Under the pieces are notes generated by a model, which made no database searches, was not told where the DNA came from, and was given only the letters and a program-made list of their open reading frames with translations. Both the position numbers and the translations under genes were made by a program. 64,000 bases of DNA from an uncultured Lachnospiraceae bacterium (GTDB lineage Bacteria > Bacillota > Clostridia > Lachnospirales > Lachnospiraceae): contig CAJUKA010000010.1 of NCBI GenBank assembly GCA_910586585.1, positions 26,316 to 90,315 on the forward strand. The letters are read 5' to 3'. The stretch's first letter is position 1. Each line of letters starts with the position of its first letter. Positions 46,337 to 55,719 of the stretch are shown here, piece by piece.

Positions 46337-47863
46337 ATGGGCATAGTACGAAGCAAATATTATGGAATTATACGTGGATTCACAGTAGGAATTGCATTTT
46401 TTTTACAAATTGGCATCATTATTTTTCTTGCAGTGTATCTGATGCGATATTCTATTTATGCTTATTTTGTTTTGGAACTTGTAAGCGTAATTACAGTATT
46501 TACTCTTGTCAATAATGCCGAATCTTATAAATTAAGCTGGATTATTATTATCCTTGTCTTGCCTGTTGCAGGGCTTTTTCTATATTTTATGTGGGGAAGA
46601 AAAAGAGTAAATTCCCGCTATTTCAGACGGCTGAGAGAACTAGATAATCAGATGATGCAAAGCCTAAAGCAAGATGAAAGTGTTGTTCATGATTTGGAAA
46701 GACAGCACCCAAATAAAGTGCAGATTAGCAGATACTTGCGAAAAGAGGGATTTCCAATATATAACAATACCAAAGCTACTTATTATAAAGTTGGTGAAGA
46801 TGTTTTATCTGCAATGCTGGAAGATATTAAGAATGCCAAAAAGTTTGTTTTTATGGAATACTTTATTGTATCAGATGGAAAAGTTTGGAGTGATATTTTA
46901 GAGGAACTAACCAAAAAAGCAAAAGAAGGCGTCGAAATAAAACTTTTGTTTGATGATTTTGGTACGCTTAGAATTAATACACATGCATTTCGGGAAGATA
47001 TCAAAAATCGCGGAATTCATATGTGTATTTTTAATCCGATTCACCGTGACATGGCACGCATGTCATTCAATTATCGAAATCATAAAAAAATTACAGTCAT
47101 TGATGGAAATATTGCTTACACAGGCGGTTTTAACCTTGCAGATGAATATGCAAATTATATTCAACGCTTCGGGCATTGGAAAGATTCCGGTGTTCGTCTT
47201 TATGGAGAGGGAGCATATAGTTTCACTTGTTTTTTTCTGGATATGTGGCGTGTTGGCCAAGAGACAGAAATTTGCAATGAAGATTATAAACCAGATGTCT
47301 CTGTCACGGAATCGGGATATGTACAGCCATTTATGGGGGGACCGCACAGAAATCCCCACAATCCTACAGAAGGCGTTTATACGAGAATGATTAACAAAGC
47401 AAGAGATTATATATATATCACCACGCCATATCTTGTGCTCGATCAAAGTATGCGTGATGATCTCACAAGCGCTGCACAGAGCGGCGTTGATGTCCGGATT
47501 ATTGTTCCAAGAGTCTATGACAAATGGTATGTTTATATGGTGAATGTATCCAATTATGGCAATCTTATGGAAGCAGGTGTGCATATTTATGAATACAAAC
47601 CAGGTTTTATTCATGCAAAAAATGTCATATCAGATGATGAATGTGCAATCTGCGGGACAATTAATACTGATTATAGAAGTTTCTATCTTCACTATGAATG
47701 CGGTGTTTTTTTGAGTGAAATGGACGCGATAAAAGATATGAAAGAAGATTTTTTAAAAACGCTTATACAATGTGAAGAAATGAGTTTGGAAAAATGGGTA
47801 AAGAGACCTATTGGAAATAAAATAATGCAGTCCGCATTAAAAATATTGTCACCGTTATTGTAA
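46337..47863 (+). CDS. cls: Cardiolipin synthase
   Basis: 508 residues. Two N-terminal membrane helices precede two phospholipase D-type domains with HKD motifs: NHKKITVIDGNIAYTGGFN near residue 250 and FIHAKNVISDDECAICGTIN near residue 425. It condenses phosphatidylglycerol to cardiolipin in the membrane. Monocistronic; AAGGGA upstream of the ATG. Confidence 0.95.
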   Translation: MGIVRSKYYGIIRGFTVGIAFFLQIGIIIFLAVYLMRYSIYAYFVLELVSVITVFTLVNNAESYKLSWIIIILVLPVAGLFLYFMWGRKRVNSRYFRRLRELDNQMMQSLKQDESVVHDLERQHPNKVQISRYLRKEGFPIYNNTKATYYKVGEDVLSAMLEDIKNAKKFVFMEYFIVSDGKVWSDILEELTKKAKEGVEIKLLFDDFGTLRINTHAFREDIKNRGIHMCIFNPIHRDMARMSFNYRNHKKITVIDGNIAYTGGFNLADEYANYIQRFGHWKDSGVRLYGEGAYSFTCFFLDMWRVGQETEICNEDYKPDVSVTESGYVQPFMGGPHRNPHNPTEGVYTRMINKARDYIYITTPYLVLDQSMRDDLTSAAQSGVDVRIIVPRVYDKWYVYMVNVSNYGNLMEAGVHIYEYKPGFIHAKNVISDDECAICGTINTDYRSFYLHYECGVFLSEMDAIKDMKEDFLKTLIQCEEMSLEKWVKRPIGNKIMQSALKILSPLL

Positions 47864-47866
47864 AAA

Positions 47867-47968
47867 ATTGAGCGCCAGCGCGCTCAATCTGCAAAAAGCT
47901 TTGCTTATATAAAAAAGTATTCTAAAAACCGGAACGTTTGCTCCGGTTTTCATAAAGAATACTTTTTT
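47867..47968. terminator. Paired terminators between cls and cheY
   Basis: First, a TTGAGCGC-family hairpin: ATTGAGCGC (47867-47875) with GCGCTCAAT (47880-47888). Second, a longer one: AAAAAAGTATTCT (47911-47923) with AGAATACTTTTTT (47956-47968), with an inner ACCGGA/TCCGGT. The second works on both strands. Confidence 0.85.
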
Positions 47969-47970
47969 GA

Positions 47971-48333
47971 TTATCCGATAACTTTTTTCACTGCTTCAAT
48001 GACTCGTTCGGCTTGGAAGGGCTTTACAATAAAATCTTTGGCGCCCGACTGAATTGCTTCAATAACCATTGCCTGCTGCCCCATTGCAGAACACATAATG
48101 ACGGTTGCGTTGGGATCAATCGTTCTAATTGCCTTTAATGCTTGTATACCGTCTACTTCTGGCATCGTAATATCCATAAGAACAAGGTCAGGTTTTGTCT
48201 CATTATATTTATCTACAGCTACTTTTCCATTTTCTGCTTCACCGGCGATTGAATAACCGTTTTTTGTCAAAATGTCCTTTATCATCATTCTCATAAAAGC
48301 AGCATCATCGACAATTAATACATTCTTTGCCAT
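47971..48333 (-). CDS. cheY: Chemotaxis response regulator CheY
   Basis: 120 residues, receiver domain only: VLIVDDAAFMRMMIKDIL, phospho-acceptor Asp in LVLMDITMPEVDGIQ, Thr/Ser in VIMCSAMGQQ and Lys in DFIVKPF. Phospho-CheY controls the flagellar switch. Its start is one base past the CheC-like gene's stop, with GGAGG inside that gene. Confidence 0.93.
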   Translation of the reverse strand: MAKNVLIVDDAAFMRMMIKDILTKNGYSIAGEAENGKVAVDKYNETKPDLVLMDITMPEVDGIQALKAIRTIDPNATVIMCSAMGQQAMVIEAIQSGAKDFIVKPFQAERVIEAVKKVIG

Positions 48334-48334
48334 T

Positions 48335-48928
48335 TCAGTTCCTCCTCTGGAATAAATTATAAATAGAGTGTGCTAAATCAAAAGGATATAATTGCATAAT
48401 TGTACTATCTATGAGCTTTCCGATCCTCATCCAAAAATTGATTTTAACAAAAAGTTCATCGGAGATATCATCTGGAAATACATAGTTTTCAACAACAACC
48501 TGCTGTACGGTAGGAGGCGAGATATCAATTTTTTTATCAAACATCTTGCTCATTGCAGTAGCAGAACTTGCTGTCATCTGATTCATGGCTTCAGAAATAG
48601 CACTGATATGTAAAGGGGTGATATCGCTTTGTGAATACTCCCCTGTCCCATCATTACCCATCATAAGATCAGTGATAATTTTAGCATCCTTGTCCTTGAG
48701 AATAAGCATATTGTTACCAGAGAGACCCTGAGTATATTGCACTCTGACAAGAATACAAGAATTTTTATAATCTTTTAAAATTTCATCTTTGTGAACGAGA
48801 GATACATCCGGCGTTGTAATTTTGATTGGCTGCCCTAACATTTTATTCATGCTTGTAGCGGATGAGCCTATGGAAATATTAGAGATTTCACCAATTACAT
48901 CTGCCTCATCTTTTGAGAAAAAATCCAT
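48335..48928 (-). CDS. CheC/FliY-like CheY-P phosphatase
   Basis: 197 residues with two copies of the CheC-type active helix: EISNISIGSSATSMNKMLGQP and AISEAMNQMTASSATAMSKM. It has a CheC fold but no C-terminal FliN domain, so it is CheC-like rather than FliY. It would dephosphorylate the CheY encoded next to it. The ATG at 48928 has AAGGAG seven bases upstream. No flagellar gene lies near. Confidence 0.85.
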   Translation of the reverse strand: MDFFSKDEADVIGEISNISIGSSATSMNKMLGQPIKITTPDVSLVHKDEILKDYKNSCILVRVQYTQGLSGNNMLILKDKDAKIITDLMMGNDGTGEYSQSDITPLHISAISEAMNQMTASSATAMSKMFDKKIDISPPTVQQVVVENYVFPDDISDELFVKINFWMRIGKLIDSTIMQLYPFDLAHSIYNLFQRRN

Positions 48929-49089
48929 ATACAAACTCCTTTTTAAGCGTTGTAATGTTTCTATTCTTTATTTTACAAAATTTTTTTAGTTTTGTCTATA
49001 ATTGAGTCATAATAAAATTAATTTTACGCAACAATTCAATTTGTGTTATAATAAAAAAAAACGAGAAAATAAAAGAATGAGGAACAAAT

Positions 49090-49815
49090 ATGAATGAAAT
49101 TTTACGAGCGCTTCATTTAAGAAAATCTGTTCGTGTTTTTACGGAAAGAGAAATTGAAAGAGAAGATAAGGAACGTATTTTGAATGCATCATTGCAGGCG
49201 CCATCTGCCGGCTGTCAGATACTTTATACGATTCTTGATATTACCGATCAGGATAAAAAAGAAAGATTGGCAGAACTCTGCGATCATCAGCCATTTATTG
49301 CAAAGGCAAAAATGGTGTTGATTTTCTGTGCGGATTGTAAGAAATGGCTGTCTTTTTATGAAGAAGCAGGACTATCTCCCAGAAAGCCTGGTACAGGTGA
49401 TTTACTTTTGGCTGTTGAAGATGCACTCATTGCAGCACAAAATGCAGTCACAGCGGCAGAGAGCCTGGGAATCGGTTCTTGTTATATCGGAGATGTGATG
49501 GAACATGCAGAAGAGATGAGGCAGCTCTTAAAACTGCCGCAATATGTATATCCTGCATGTATGCTGGTATTTGGATATGCCACAGAACAGCAGAAAGAGC
49601 GTGAAAAACCAGAACGGTTTTCTCTTTCTGATATTGTGTGCGAGAATACCTACCAAAGTAAAAATAGTGAGCAGATTCGTGCAATGTTTGCAAAAAGCAC
49701 AGGTACAAAAACATATGATGACTGGATGGAAGCATTTTGGAAAAGGAAATATGAGTCTGACTTTTCAAAAGAGATGAACCGTTCCATGGAGGTATACTTG
49801 AAGGATTTTGAATAA
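49090..49815 (+). CDS. Nitroreductase-family flavoprotein
   Basis: 241 residues, FMN-dependent nitroreductase fold: LRKSVRVFTEREI, ASLQAPSAG and AAQNAVTAAESLGIGSCYIGD. These enzymes reduce nitro or quinone compounds with NAD(P)H. The C-terminal 60 residues (TKTYDDWMEAFWKRKY) are typical of a longer subgroup. ATGAGGA precedes the ATG. Confidence 0.9.
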   Translation: MNEILRALHLRKSVRVFTEREIEREDKERILNASLQAPSAGCQILYTILDITDQDKKERLAELCDHQPFIAKAKMVLIFCADCKKWLSFYEEAGLSPRKPGTGDLLLAVEDALIAAQNAVTAAESLGIGSCYIGDVMEHAEEMRQLLKLPQYVYPACMLVFGYATEQQKEREKPERFSLSDIVCENTYQSKNSEQIRAMFAKSTGTKTYDDWMEAFWKRKYESDFSKEMNRSMEVYLKDFE

Positions 49816-49934
49816 ATACCATAAGGTATTTGCAATAATATGCAAAATGTAGTATAAATAACAGTAACACAAGAAGCACCTGCATGACATTTATGCGGAA
49901 AAAAATTTTTTCAGAGAAAGGTAAGGTTTTGAAA

Positions 49935-51161
49935 ATGGGAGAGAATGAACTTTTCAACGTACTCAAAGAACATGGACAGGAGCATATTTTTGAGGCATAC
50001 AAAAAATTAGATAATGCAGGTAAAGAAAAGCTGACAGCGCAAATAGAACGAATTGACTGGTCTATTGTATCCATAGCAGGCCAGAAAGACCATACACAAA
50101 AAAGAGGAAAACTTGAGCCATTGTCAGCATTGGAAGTAGATGTAATTCAAGCAAATAAAGAAAAATATGAAAAGCAGGGATTGGAAGCTATCAAAGCAGG
50201 AAAAGTCGGCGCTGTACTTTTAGCAGGCGGACAGGGAACGAGACTTGGTTCAGATGGACCAAAGGGAAAATACAATATTGGTATCACAAAAGATATGTTT
50301 ATTTTTGAACGCTTGATTCGAAATCTGCTGGATGTCACAGATAAAGCAGGGTGCTTTGTGCCCTTGTATGTGATGACAAGTGACAAAAATAATGATGAAA
50401 CGATTGCCTTTTTTGAGGAAAAAGCATATTTTGGATATCCGAAAGATTTTGTGAAATTTTTTAAACAGGAGATGGCGCCTTCTGTTGATTTTGATGGAAA
50501 GCTTTATATGGAATCTGAAAATTCGTTGTCTCTTTCTCCAAATGGAAACGGCGGCTGGTTTTATTCGATGTCTGTGACAGGCGTGTTAAAGGATGTCAAG
50601 GCAAGAGGGGTTGAATGGCTCAATATTTTTGCAGTGGACAATGTACTTCAACGAATTGCAGACCCTGTTTTTGTAGGAGCAACGCTTGATTCTGGTTGTG
50701 TGAGTGGTGCAAAGGTGGTTCGAAAAGCAGATCCACAGGAGAAGATAGGCGTTTTGTGTTTAGAGGATGGCAAGCCTTCAATTGTTGAGTATTATGAAAT
50801 GACAGAAGAAATTATCAATTCCAAGGATGAAAATGGACAACTTTTGTATAATTTTGGTGTAATCTTAAATTATTTATTCCGAGTAGATAAGCTTGAAGAA
50901 ATTTTGAGTACAAAGATGCCAGTACATGTTGTTGAGAAAAAGATTCCTTATATCAATGAAAATGGCGAATATATCAAGCCGGAGACACCAAATGGATATA
51001 AATTTGAACTTTTGGTTCTGGATATGATTCATTTGCTGGATAACTGCCTGTCATTTGAAATTGTTAGAGATTATGAATTTGCACCAATTAAAAACAAAAC
51101 AGGAGTAGATTCTGTGGAGAGCGCACAAGCACTTTTGAAAAAGAATGGCGTAGAATTATGA
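49935..51161 (+). CDS. UDP-sugar pyrophosphorylase (UDPGP/UAP family)
   Basis: 408 residues, eukaryote-like UDPGP family: nucleotide-binding GAVLLAGGQGTRLGSDGPKG near residue 95, then SLSPNGNGGWF and FAVDNVL. It makes a UDP-activated sugar, UDP-GlcNAc or UDP-glucose; which one cannot be told. TAAGG precedes the ATG at 49935. It overlaps the HAD gene by four bases (ATGA). Confidence 0.88.
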   Translation: MGENELFNVLKEHGQEHIFEAYKKLDNAGKEKLTAQIERIDWSIVSIAGQKDHTQKRGKLEPLSALEVDVIQANKEKYEKQGLEAIKAGKVGAVLLAGGQGTRLGSDGPKGKYNIGITKDMFIFERLIRNLLDVTDKAGCFVPLYVMTSDKNNDETIAFFEEKAYFGYPKDFVKFFKQEMAPSVDFDGKLYMESENSLSLSPNGNGGWFYSMSVTGVLKDVKARGVEWLNIFAVDNVLQRIADPVFVGATLDSGCVSGAKVVRKADPQEKIGVLCLEDGKPSIVEYYEMTEEIINSKDENGQLLYNFGVILNYLFRVDKLEEILSTKMPVHVVEKKIPYINENGEYIKPETPNGYKFELLVLDMIHLLDNCLSFEIVRDYEFAPIKNKTGVDSVESAQALLKKNGVEL

Positions 51162-51793
51162 TAAAAAATGTGATATTTGATATAGGAAATGTACTTGTTG
51201 ACTTTAGATGGCGTGATCTTATGGAGGATTTGAAGCTTTCAAAAGAGGTAAAAGAAGAATTTCAGCATACTGTATTTGGCAGTAAATGGTGGGGGGAACT
51301 CGATCATGGTATATACGAAGAATCTGAAATTGTTGAGAAATTCCGCGAAGAAAACAAAAATTATTTAGAAGAGTTTAACTTGGTTTGGGACAATCGGGAT
51401 AAGCTTGTAGAACCATATGCCTATTGTGTGACATGGATAGAACATCTTAAAGCATGTGGCCTTAATGTTTATTTGTTGTCCAATTATCCAAGAGATGTAT
51501 TTGCGCTCCATGCAAATGCCGGAAGTTTTCCATTTCTTGATAAGGTTGATGGAAAGGTTGTTTCAGGATTTGTCAAAATGGTTAAGCCAAATGCTGATAT
51601 TTATGAGCATCTTATGAAAGAATATCAATTGGAAGCTTCAGAATGCGTATTTATTGATGACAGAGAAGAAAATATTGAAACAGCAAGAATGCTTGGCATG
51701 AAAGGAATTGTATTCAAAACATATGAGCAGGCAGATGCTGATCTCAATAAGATGCTTGGTGGTTCGTATAATTTTGTCAAATCTGATTTATAA
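51158..51793 (+). CDS. HAD-superfamily hydrolase
   Basis: 211 residues, subfamily IA: motif I FDIGNVLVDF, motif II LLSNYP, motif III Lys in GFVKMVKPNADIY and motif IV FIDDREENIETA. Probably a small phosphatase. Translationally coupled to the nucleotidyltransferase gene, so it may act in the same sugar or nucleotide pathway. Confidence 0.92.
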   Translation: MIKNVIFDIGNVLVDFRWRDLMEDLKLSKEVKEEFQHTVFGSKWWGELDHGIYEESEIVEKFREENKNYLEEFNLVWDNRDKLVEPYAYCVTWIEHLKACGLNVYLLSNYPRDVFALHANAGSFPFLDKVDGKVVSGFVKMVKPNADIYEHLMKEYQLEASECVFIDDREENIETARMLGMKGIVFKTYEQADADLNKMLGGSYNFVKSDL

Positions 51794-51802
51794 TGCATAG
51801 TT

Positions 51803-51829
51803 GAAACGGCGATTTCTGATCGCCGTTTC
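51803..51829 (+). terminator. Hairpin after the HAD gene
   Basis: GAAACGGCGA (51803-51812) pairs perfectly with TCGCCGTTTC (51820-51829). No T tract follows. Confidence 0.55.
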
Positions 51830-51867
51830 TATGTATGCAAAAAGTACGATTAAGAAAGGGTTTTGTT

Positions 51868-52329
51868 ATGAGATTTGTAATACAGCGTGTAAAAGAAGCA
51901 AGCGTTTCTGTAGATGGAACAATTATAGGACAAATTGGCCATGGTCTTTTGGTCTTTGCAGGCGTTGCGGACAGTGATGATACACAGATAGCAGATAAAA
52001 TGATTGATAAATTGACAAAACTGCGTATTTTTGACGATGCAGAAGGAAAAACAAATTTATCAATATCGGATGTAAATGGGGAATTTCTAATTATTTCACA
52101 GTTTACGCTATATGCGGACTGTCGAAAAGGAAACCGTCCTTCTTTTACATTGGCAGGAAAGCCCGAACAGGCGGAACAATTGTATGAATATATTATCCAT
52201 GAGATTCAGAAAAAAGGGTTTCAGACCAAGCGGGGATCATTTGGCGCAGATATGAAAGTTTCTCTTTTGAATGATGGACCGTTTACCATCTTGTTAGATT
52301 CCGATGAAATTGTGACAAAAAAGCAGTGA
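51868..52329 (+). CDS. dtd: D-aminoacyl-tRNA deacylase
   Basis: 153 residues: MRFVIQRVKEASVSVDG, the SQFTLYAD motif and the cross-subunit cis Gly-Pro loop NDGPFTILLDS. It hydrolyses D-amino acids from tRNA. AAAGGG lies seven bases before the ATG at 51868. Confidence 0.96.
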   Translation: MRFVIQRVKEASVSVDGTIIGQIGHGLLVFAGVADSDDTQIADKMIDKLTKLRIFDDAEGKTNLSISDVNGEFLIISQFTLYADCRKGNRPSFTLAGKPEQAEQLYEYIIHEIQKKGFQTKRGSFGADMKVSLLNDGPFTILLDSDEIVTKKQ

Positions 52330-52348
52330 AAGGAAAAGAAAAATACGT

Positions 52349-53029
52349 ATGTTTACGGACAGATTTTCAGAATGGTCATGGATAAATATTTTGATAAGAA
52401 TTGTTATCTCTGCTGTGATTGGCATGATAATAGGAATTGATCGCGGTGTTAAAAGGCGCGGCGGCGGCGCAAGAACTACTATTACGGTATGTCTTGGCGC
52501 AACGATGGTAATGTTGATGGAACAGTATCTTGAGGAACTTTATCCAGAACGGTTTGACATTTCAAGAATCGCTGCTCAGGTCATTAGCGGGGTTGGATTT
52601 TTGGGCGCTGGTTCCATACTGATATCTGGCCATCAGATAAAAGGTTTGACTTCTGCAGCAAGTATCTGGACATGTGCATGTGTTGGTCTTGCAGTAGGAA
52701 TCGGGTTTATTGATGGAGCAGTGATACTCACAGTATTTTGGCTTGCCAGTGTACATTTGGTTCCATATGTGGAAGATAGAATCTATAAATATACGCGCTA
52801 TATGACAATTCTTATTGAGGTCGAGAATGGCAAAGCGATAACGCAGGTGTCAAAGCAGCTCAAAGAGGACCACTGTTTTGTAGATACTTTTTATGTGGAC
52901 AAGCCAAAAGCAAAAGGGCAGCATTTTCAGATTGTGACAACCTTTCAGATACCAAGGGGAAAAAAGAAAGAAGAGTATTTGAATTCGCTGCAAAGCCTTA
53001 AGGGTGTGGAGTCTGCGGATGAAATATAA
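52349..53029 (+). CDS. MgtC/SapB-family membrane protein
   Basis: 226 residues: four to five N-terminal helices with GMIIGIDRGVKRRGGGARTT and GVGFLGAGSILI, then a soluble C-terminal domain. MgtC proteins are tied to low-magnesium adaptation. Follows dtd by 19 bases. Confidence 0.92.
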   Translation: MFTDRFSEWSWINILIRIVISAVIGMIIGIDRGVKRRGGGARTTITVCLGATMVMLMEQYLEELYPERFDISRIAAQVISGVGFLGAGSILISGHQIKGLTSAASIWTCACVGLAVGIGFIDGAVILTVFWLASVHLVPYVEDRIYKYTRYMTILIEVENGKAITQVSKQLKEDHCFVDTFYVDKPKAKGQHFQIVTTFQIPRGKKKEEYLNSLQSLKGVESADEI

Positions 53030-53054
53030 AATCGTTTTGAGGGGGATGATGATT

Positions 53055-53303
53055 ATGGAAGAAGCAAATCATGGATACTTTGAGGAAGCATTATCCAATT
53101 TTACAAAAGATTTTGCCTATGGAGGCGCAATCAGACATTTAGCGGATCATGGATATACAGTGGATAGGATTATAAAAGAATTTCATTATCCAATATCAAG
53201 AGAATCCATAGAAAAGATTGTAAACCAACATTTAGCAGAACAAAAGAAAATGAGAGGTTTTTCAGATGGCATTGACACAGCTTCAAAAACTGGAATTGAA
53301 TAA
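53055..53303 (+). CDS. Small unknown protein
   Basis: 82 residues: EEALSNFTKDFAYGGAIRHL, then YTVDRIIKEFHYP, suggesting a small helical fold. Start at 53055 (GGGGG nine bases upstream); two nearby ATGs (53046, 53049) are alternatives. The end overlaps the next gene, so they are coupled. Not recognised. Confidence 0.65.
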   Translation: MEEANHGYFEEALSNFTKDFAYGGAIRHLADHGYTVDRIIKEFHYPISRESIEKIVNQHLAEQKKMRGFSDGIDTASKTGIE

Positions 53304-53832
53304 AAGAGTCGATAAAATATTTTGTGCGCCTTCCAATACACCGATAAAGGGACATCCGCTGGAAATCGCTTTTGTGGCGGACATATCAGGCAATATCCAA
53401 GAAATAGACAACTCAATAAAAGATGCGGTAACTGCGCTCAAATCACATGATAAGCTTTTTCAAAATATGCGCAGCAATATGGTTTATTGGGGAAGCAGTA
53501 TTTCTACAAAAGTAATGCCAATGTCATTTATCCAGATGGGAAAGGCATTTGAAGCTTCTGAGGATAATATTGGTGAAATTGTGGATAAATCACGAAATTT
53601 TGATCAGCTTTGTGGATATTTGAAGCTTTATCATGCCAGATGCAGAGCAATTCTGATATTTATTGACTGCACTTATGAGGAATTAGAAAAACAGCAGTAT
53701 TTTGTTTTGGATACTGCAAAGGCGATAGAAAATCTAAATCCATTTTTGAAATATCGTATTTTGCTGATTACGAAAGATAAAATGGAGCCTGCAAGTGCAC
53801 TCATGATGAAGCTGATTCGCGGTTCAATATAG
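53266..53832 (+). CDS. VWA-like unknown protein
   Basis: 188 residues. IAFVADISGNIQEIDNSIKD has the position of a VWA MIDAS strand, with DISGN replacing DxSxS. The rest (WGSSISTKVMPMSFI, CRAILIFIDCTYEEL) fits the alternating strand-helix pattern of that fold. GAGAGG precedes the ATG. Forms a pair with the overlapping upstream gene. Role unknown. Confidence 0.6.
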   Translation: MALTQLQKLELNKRVDKIFCAPSNTPIKGHPLEIAFVADISGNIQEIDNSIKDAVTALKSHDKLFQNMRSNMVYWGSSISTKVMPMSFIQMGKAFEASEDNIGEIVDKSRNFDQLCGYLKLYHARCRAILIFIDCTYEELEKQQYFVLDTAKAIENLNPFLKYRILLITKDKMEPASALMMKLIRGSI

Positions 53833-53924
53833 AATCAAACAAATAAAATTACTCGTGAATGTATTCTTGCAATATCAGATACAGGGAGATTGCGAGAGTA
53901 CATAGTATAGTATGGAGGCTAGAA

Positions 53925-55694
53925 ATGGAACAAAATAAGAATAATGAGTATGCAACCAAAACGTTAATCAAACGCTTTCTACCATATTTTAAACCATATT
54001 ATAAAACATTATATGTGGATTTATTCTGTGCGGCACTCACAACTGTCTGTGAAATTGTGCTGCCATTGATTATTCGGAAAATTACAAATACAGCGCTTGA
54101 AGATGTGACGCTATTGACAGTGCGCATGGTAGTAGGTTTAGCGCTGGTGTATTTTGTACTTCGAATTATTGATGCATTGGCAAATTATTATATGGCTGAT
54201 ACAGGCCATATTATGGGCGCCAAAATAGAGACAGATATGCGTCGTGATGCGTATGCGCATTTGCAGCAGTTGTCAAACACATATTTCAATAATACAAAAG
54301 TCGGTCAGATTATGGGTAGAATTACAAATGACTTGTTCGAAGTGACAGAATTCGCACATCACTGTCCGGAGGAATTTTTTATTGCGGGAATCAAAATTGT
54401 GATTTCCTTTGCGATTTTATCACAGATTCATTTGCTGCTTACTTTAATGATTTTTGTGTTTGTACCAATTATGACAATTGTGTGCAGAATGATTAACAAA
54501 AAAATGCGGACTGCATTTAGCAGCCAGAGGAATCAGATAGGCGAGCTGAATGCAAAGATTGAAGACAGCCTTCTTGGACAAAAGGTAGTAAAAGCATTTA
54601 CAAATGAAGAGCTTGAATCACAAAAATTTGAGGACGGCAATCAGGAATTTCTGAAAATAAAGACATACACCTATAATCTAATGGGTATTTTCAGTACTTC
54701 TACTAGAGTTTTTGACGGCTTAATGTATCTAACAATTATTATCGGCGGCGGTTTTTTCCTGATGAATGGAAAAATACTTCCTGGTGATATGGTTGCATAT
54801 GTGATGTATGTGTCAACGCTGATAGCAACGATTCGTAGAATTATCGAATTTGCAGAACAGTTCCAGCGTGGTATCACAGGAATTGAACGGTTTCTACAGA
54901 TTATGGATGCAGATATTGAGATTTTTGATGAACAAGATGCCAAGGATCTTGTAGAGCCAAAGGGAGAGATTGTATTTAAGAATGTTAGTTTTGAGTATCC
55001 AGATGACCACAATAAGGTATTTTCCAATCTAAACTTACAAATTCATGCAGGGGAAAAACTTGCGATTGTAGGGCCTTCAGGAGGCGGTAAAACAACCCTG
55101 TGCAATCTGATTCCAAGATTTTATGATGTATCAGCGGGAGAAATAACATTAGATGGCAAAAATATTAAAAAACTGACATTAAAGAGTCTGCGGCAAAGTA
55201 TTGGGGTTGTTCAGCAAGACGTGTATCTTTTTTCTGGAACTGTATATGAAAATATTGCTTATGGCAAGCCGGGCGCATCTTATGAGGAAGTGACAGAAGC
55301 GGCAAAAAGAGCTGGAGCAGATGAATTTATAAGAGATTTGAAGGATCAATATGATACATACGTCGGAGAACGTGGTGTGAAGCTGTCTGGAGGACAAAAG
55401 CAGAGAATTAGTATCGCAAGGGTGTTTCTCAAAAATCCGCCAATTTTGATTCTTGACGAAGCAACTTCAGCGCTTGATAATGAGAGTGAGTATGCAGTGG
55501 CAAAATCTTTGAATGAACTGGCAAAGGGACGCACCACGCTGACAATTGCACACAGGCTTTCAAGCATCAGAAATTCAGACAGAATATTGGTTTTGACAGA
55601 TGAGGGAATTGTGGAGGAAGGAAACCACGAAGAACTCATGGAACTTGGCGGAATTTATCATCATTTTTATCAAATGGCAAATGAAATCAAGTAG
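53925..55694 (+). CDS. ABC exporter, fused permease-ATPase
   Basis: 589 residues. Six membrane segments in the first 320, then Walker A GPSGGGKTTLCNL, signature KLSGGQKQRISIARV and Walker B PPILILDEATSALD, with the H-loop in IAHRLSSI. Half-transporter, working as a dimer of multidrug or lipid exporter type. The ATG at 53925 has GGAGG six bases upstream. Substrate unknown. Confidence 0.95.
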   Translation: MEQNKNNEYATKTLIKRFLPYFKPYYKTLYVDLFCAALTTVCEIVLPLIIRKITNTALEDVTLLTVRMVVGLALVYFVLRIIDALANYYMADTGHIMGAKIETDMRRDAYAHLQQLSNTYFNNTKVGQIMGRITNDLFEVTEFAHHCPEEFFIAGIKIVISFAILSQIHLLLTLMIFVFVPIMTIVCRMINKKMRTAFSSQRNQIGELNAKIEDSLLGQKVVKAFTNEELESQKFEDGNQEFLKIKTYTYNLMGIFSTSTRVFDGLMYLTIIIGGGFFLMNGKILPGDMVAYVMYVSTLIATIRRIIEFAEQFQRGITGIERFLQIMDADIEIFDEQDAKDLVEPKGEIVFKNVSFEYPDDHNKVFSNLNLQIHAGEKLAIVGPSGGGKTTLCNLIPRFYDVSAGEITLDGKNIKKLTLKSLRQSIGVVQQDVYLFSGTVYENIAYGKPGASYEEVTEAAKRAGADEFIRDLKDQYDTYVGERGVKLSGGQKQRISIARVFLKNPPILILDEATSALDNESEYAVAKSLNELAKGRTTLTIAHRLSSIRNSDRILVLTDEGIVEEGNHEELMELGGIYHHFYQMANEIK

Positions 55695-55719
55695 AAAAAA
55701 GATAGAAAAGAGAAGGATT

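Noticed and set aside
49448..50074. 208-codon minus-strand frame across the nitroreductase and UDPGP genes
   Set aside because: Opposes two clear genes; composition is that of a shadow.
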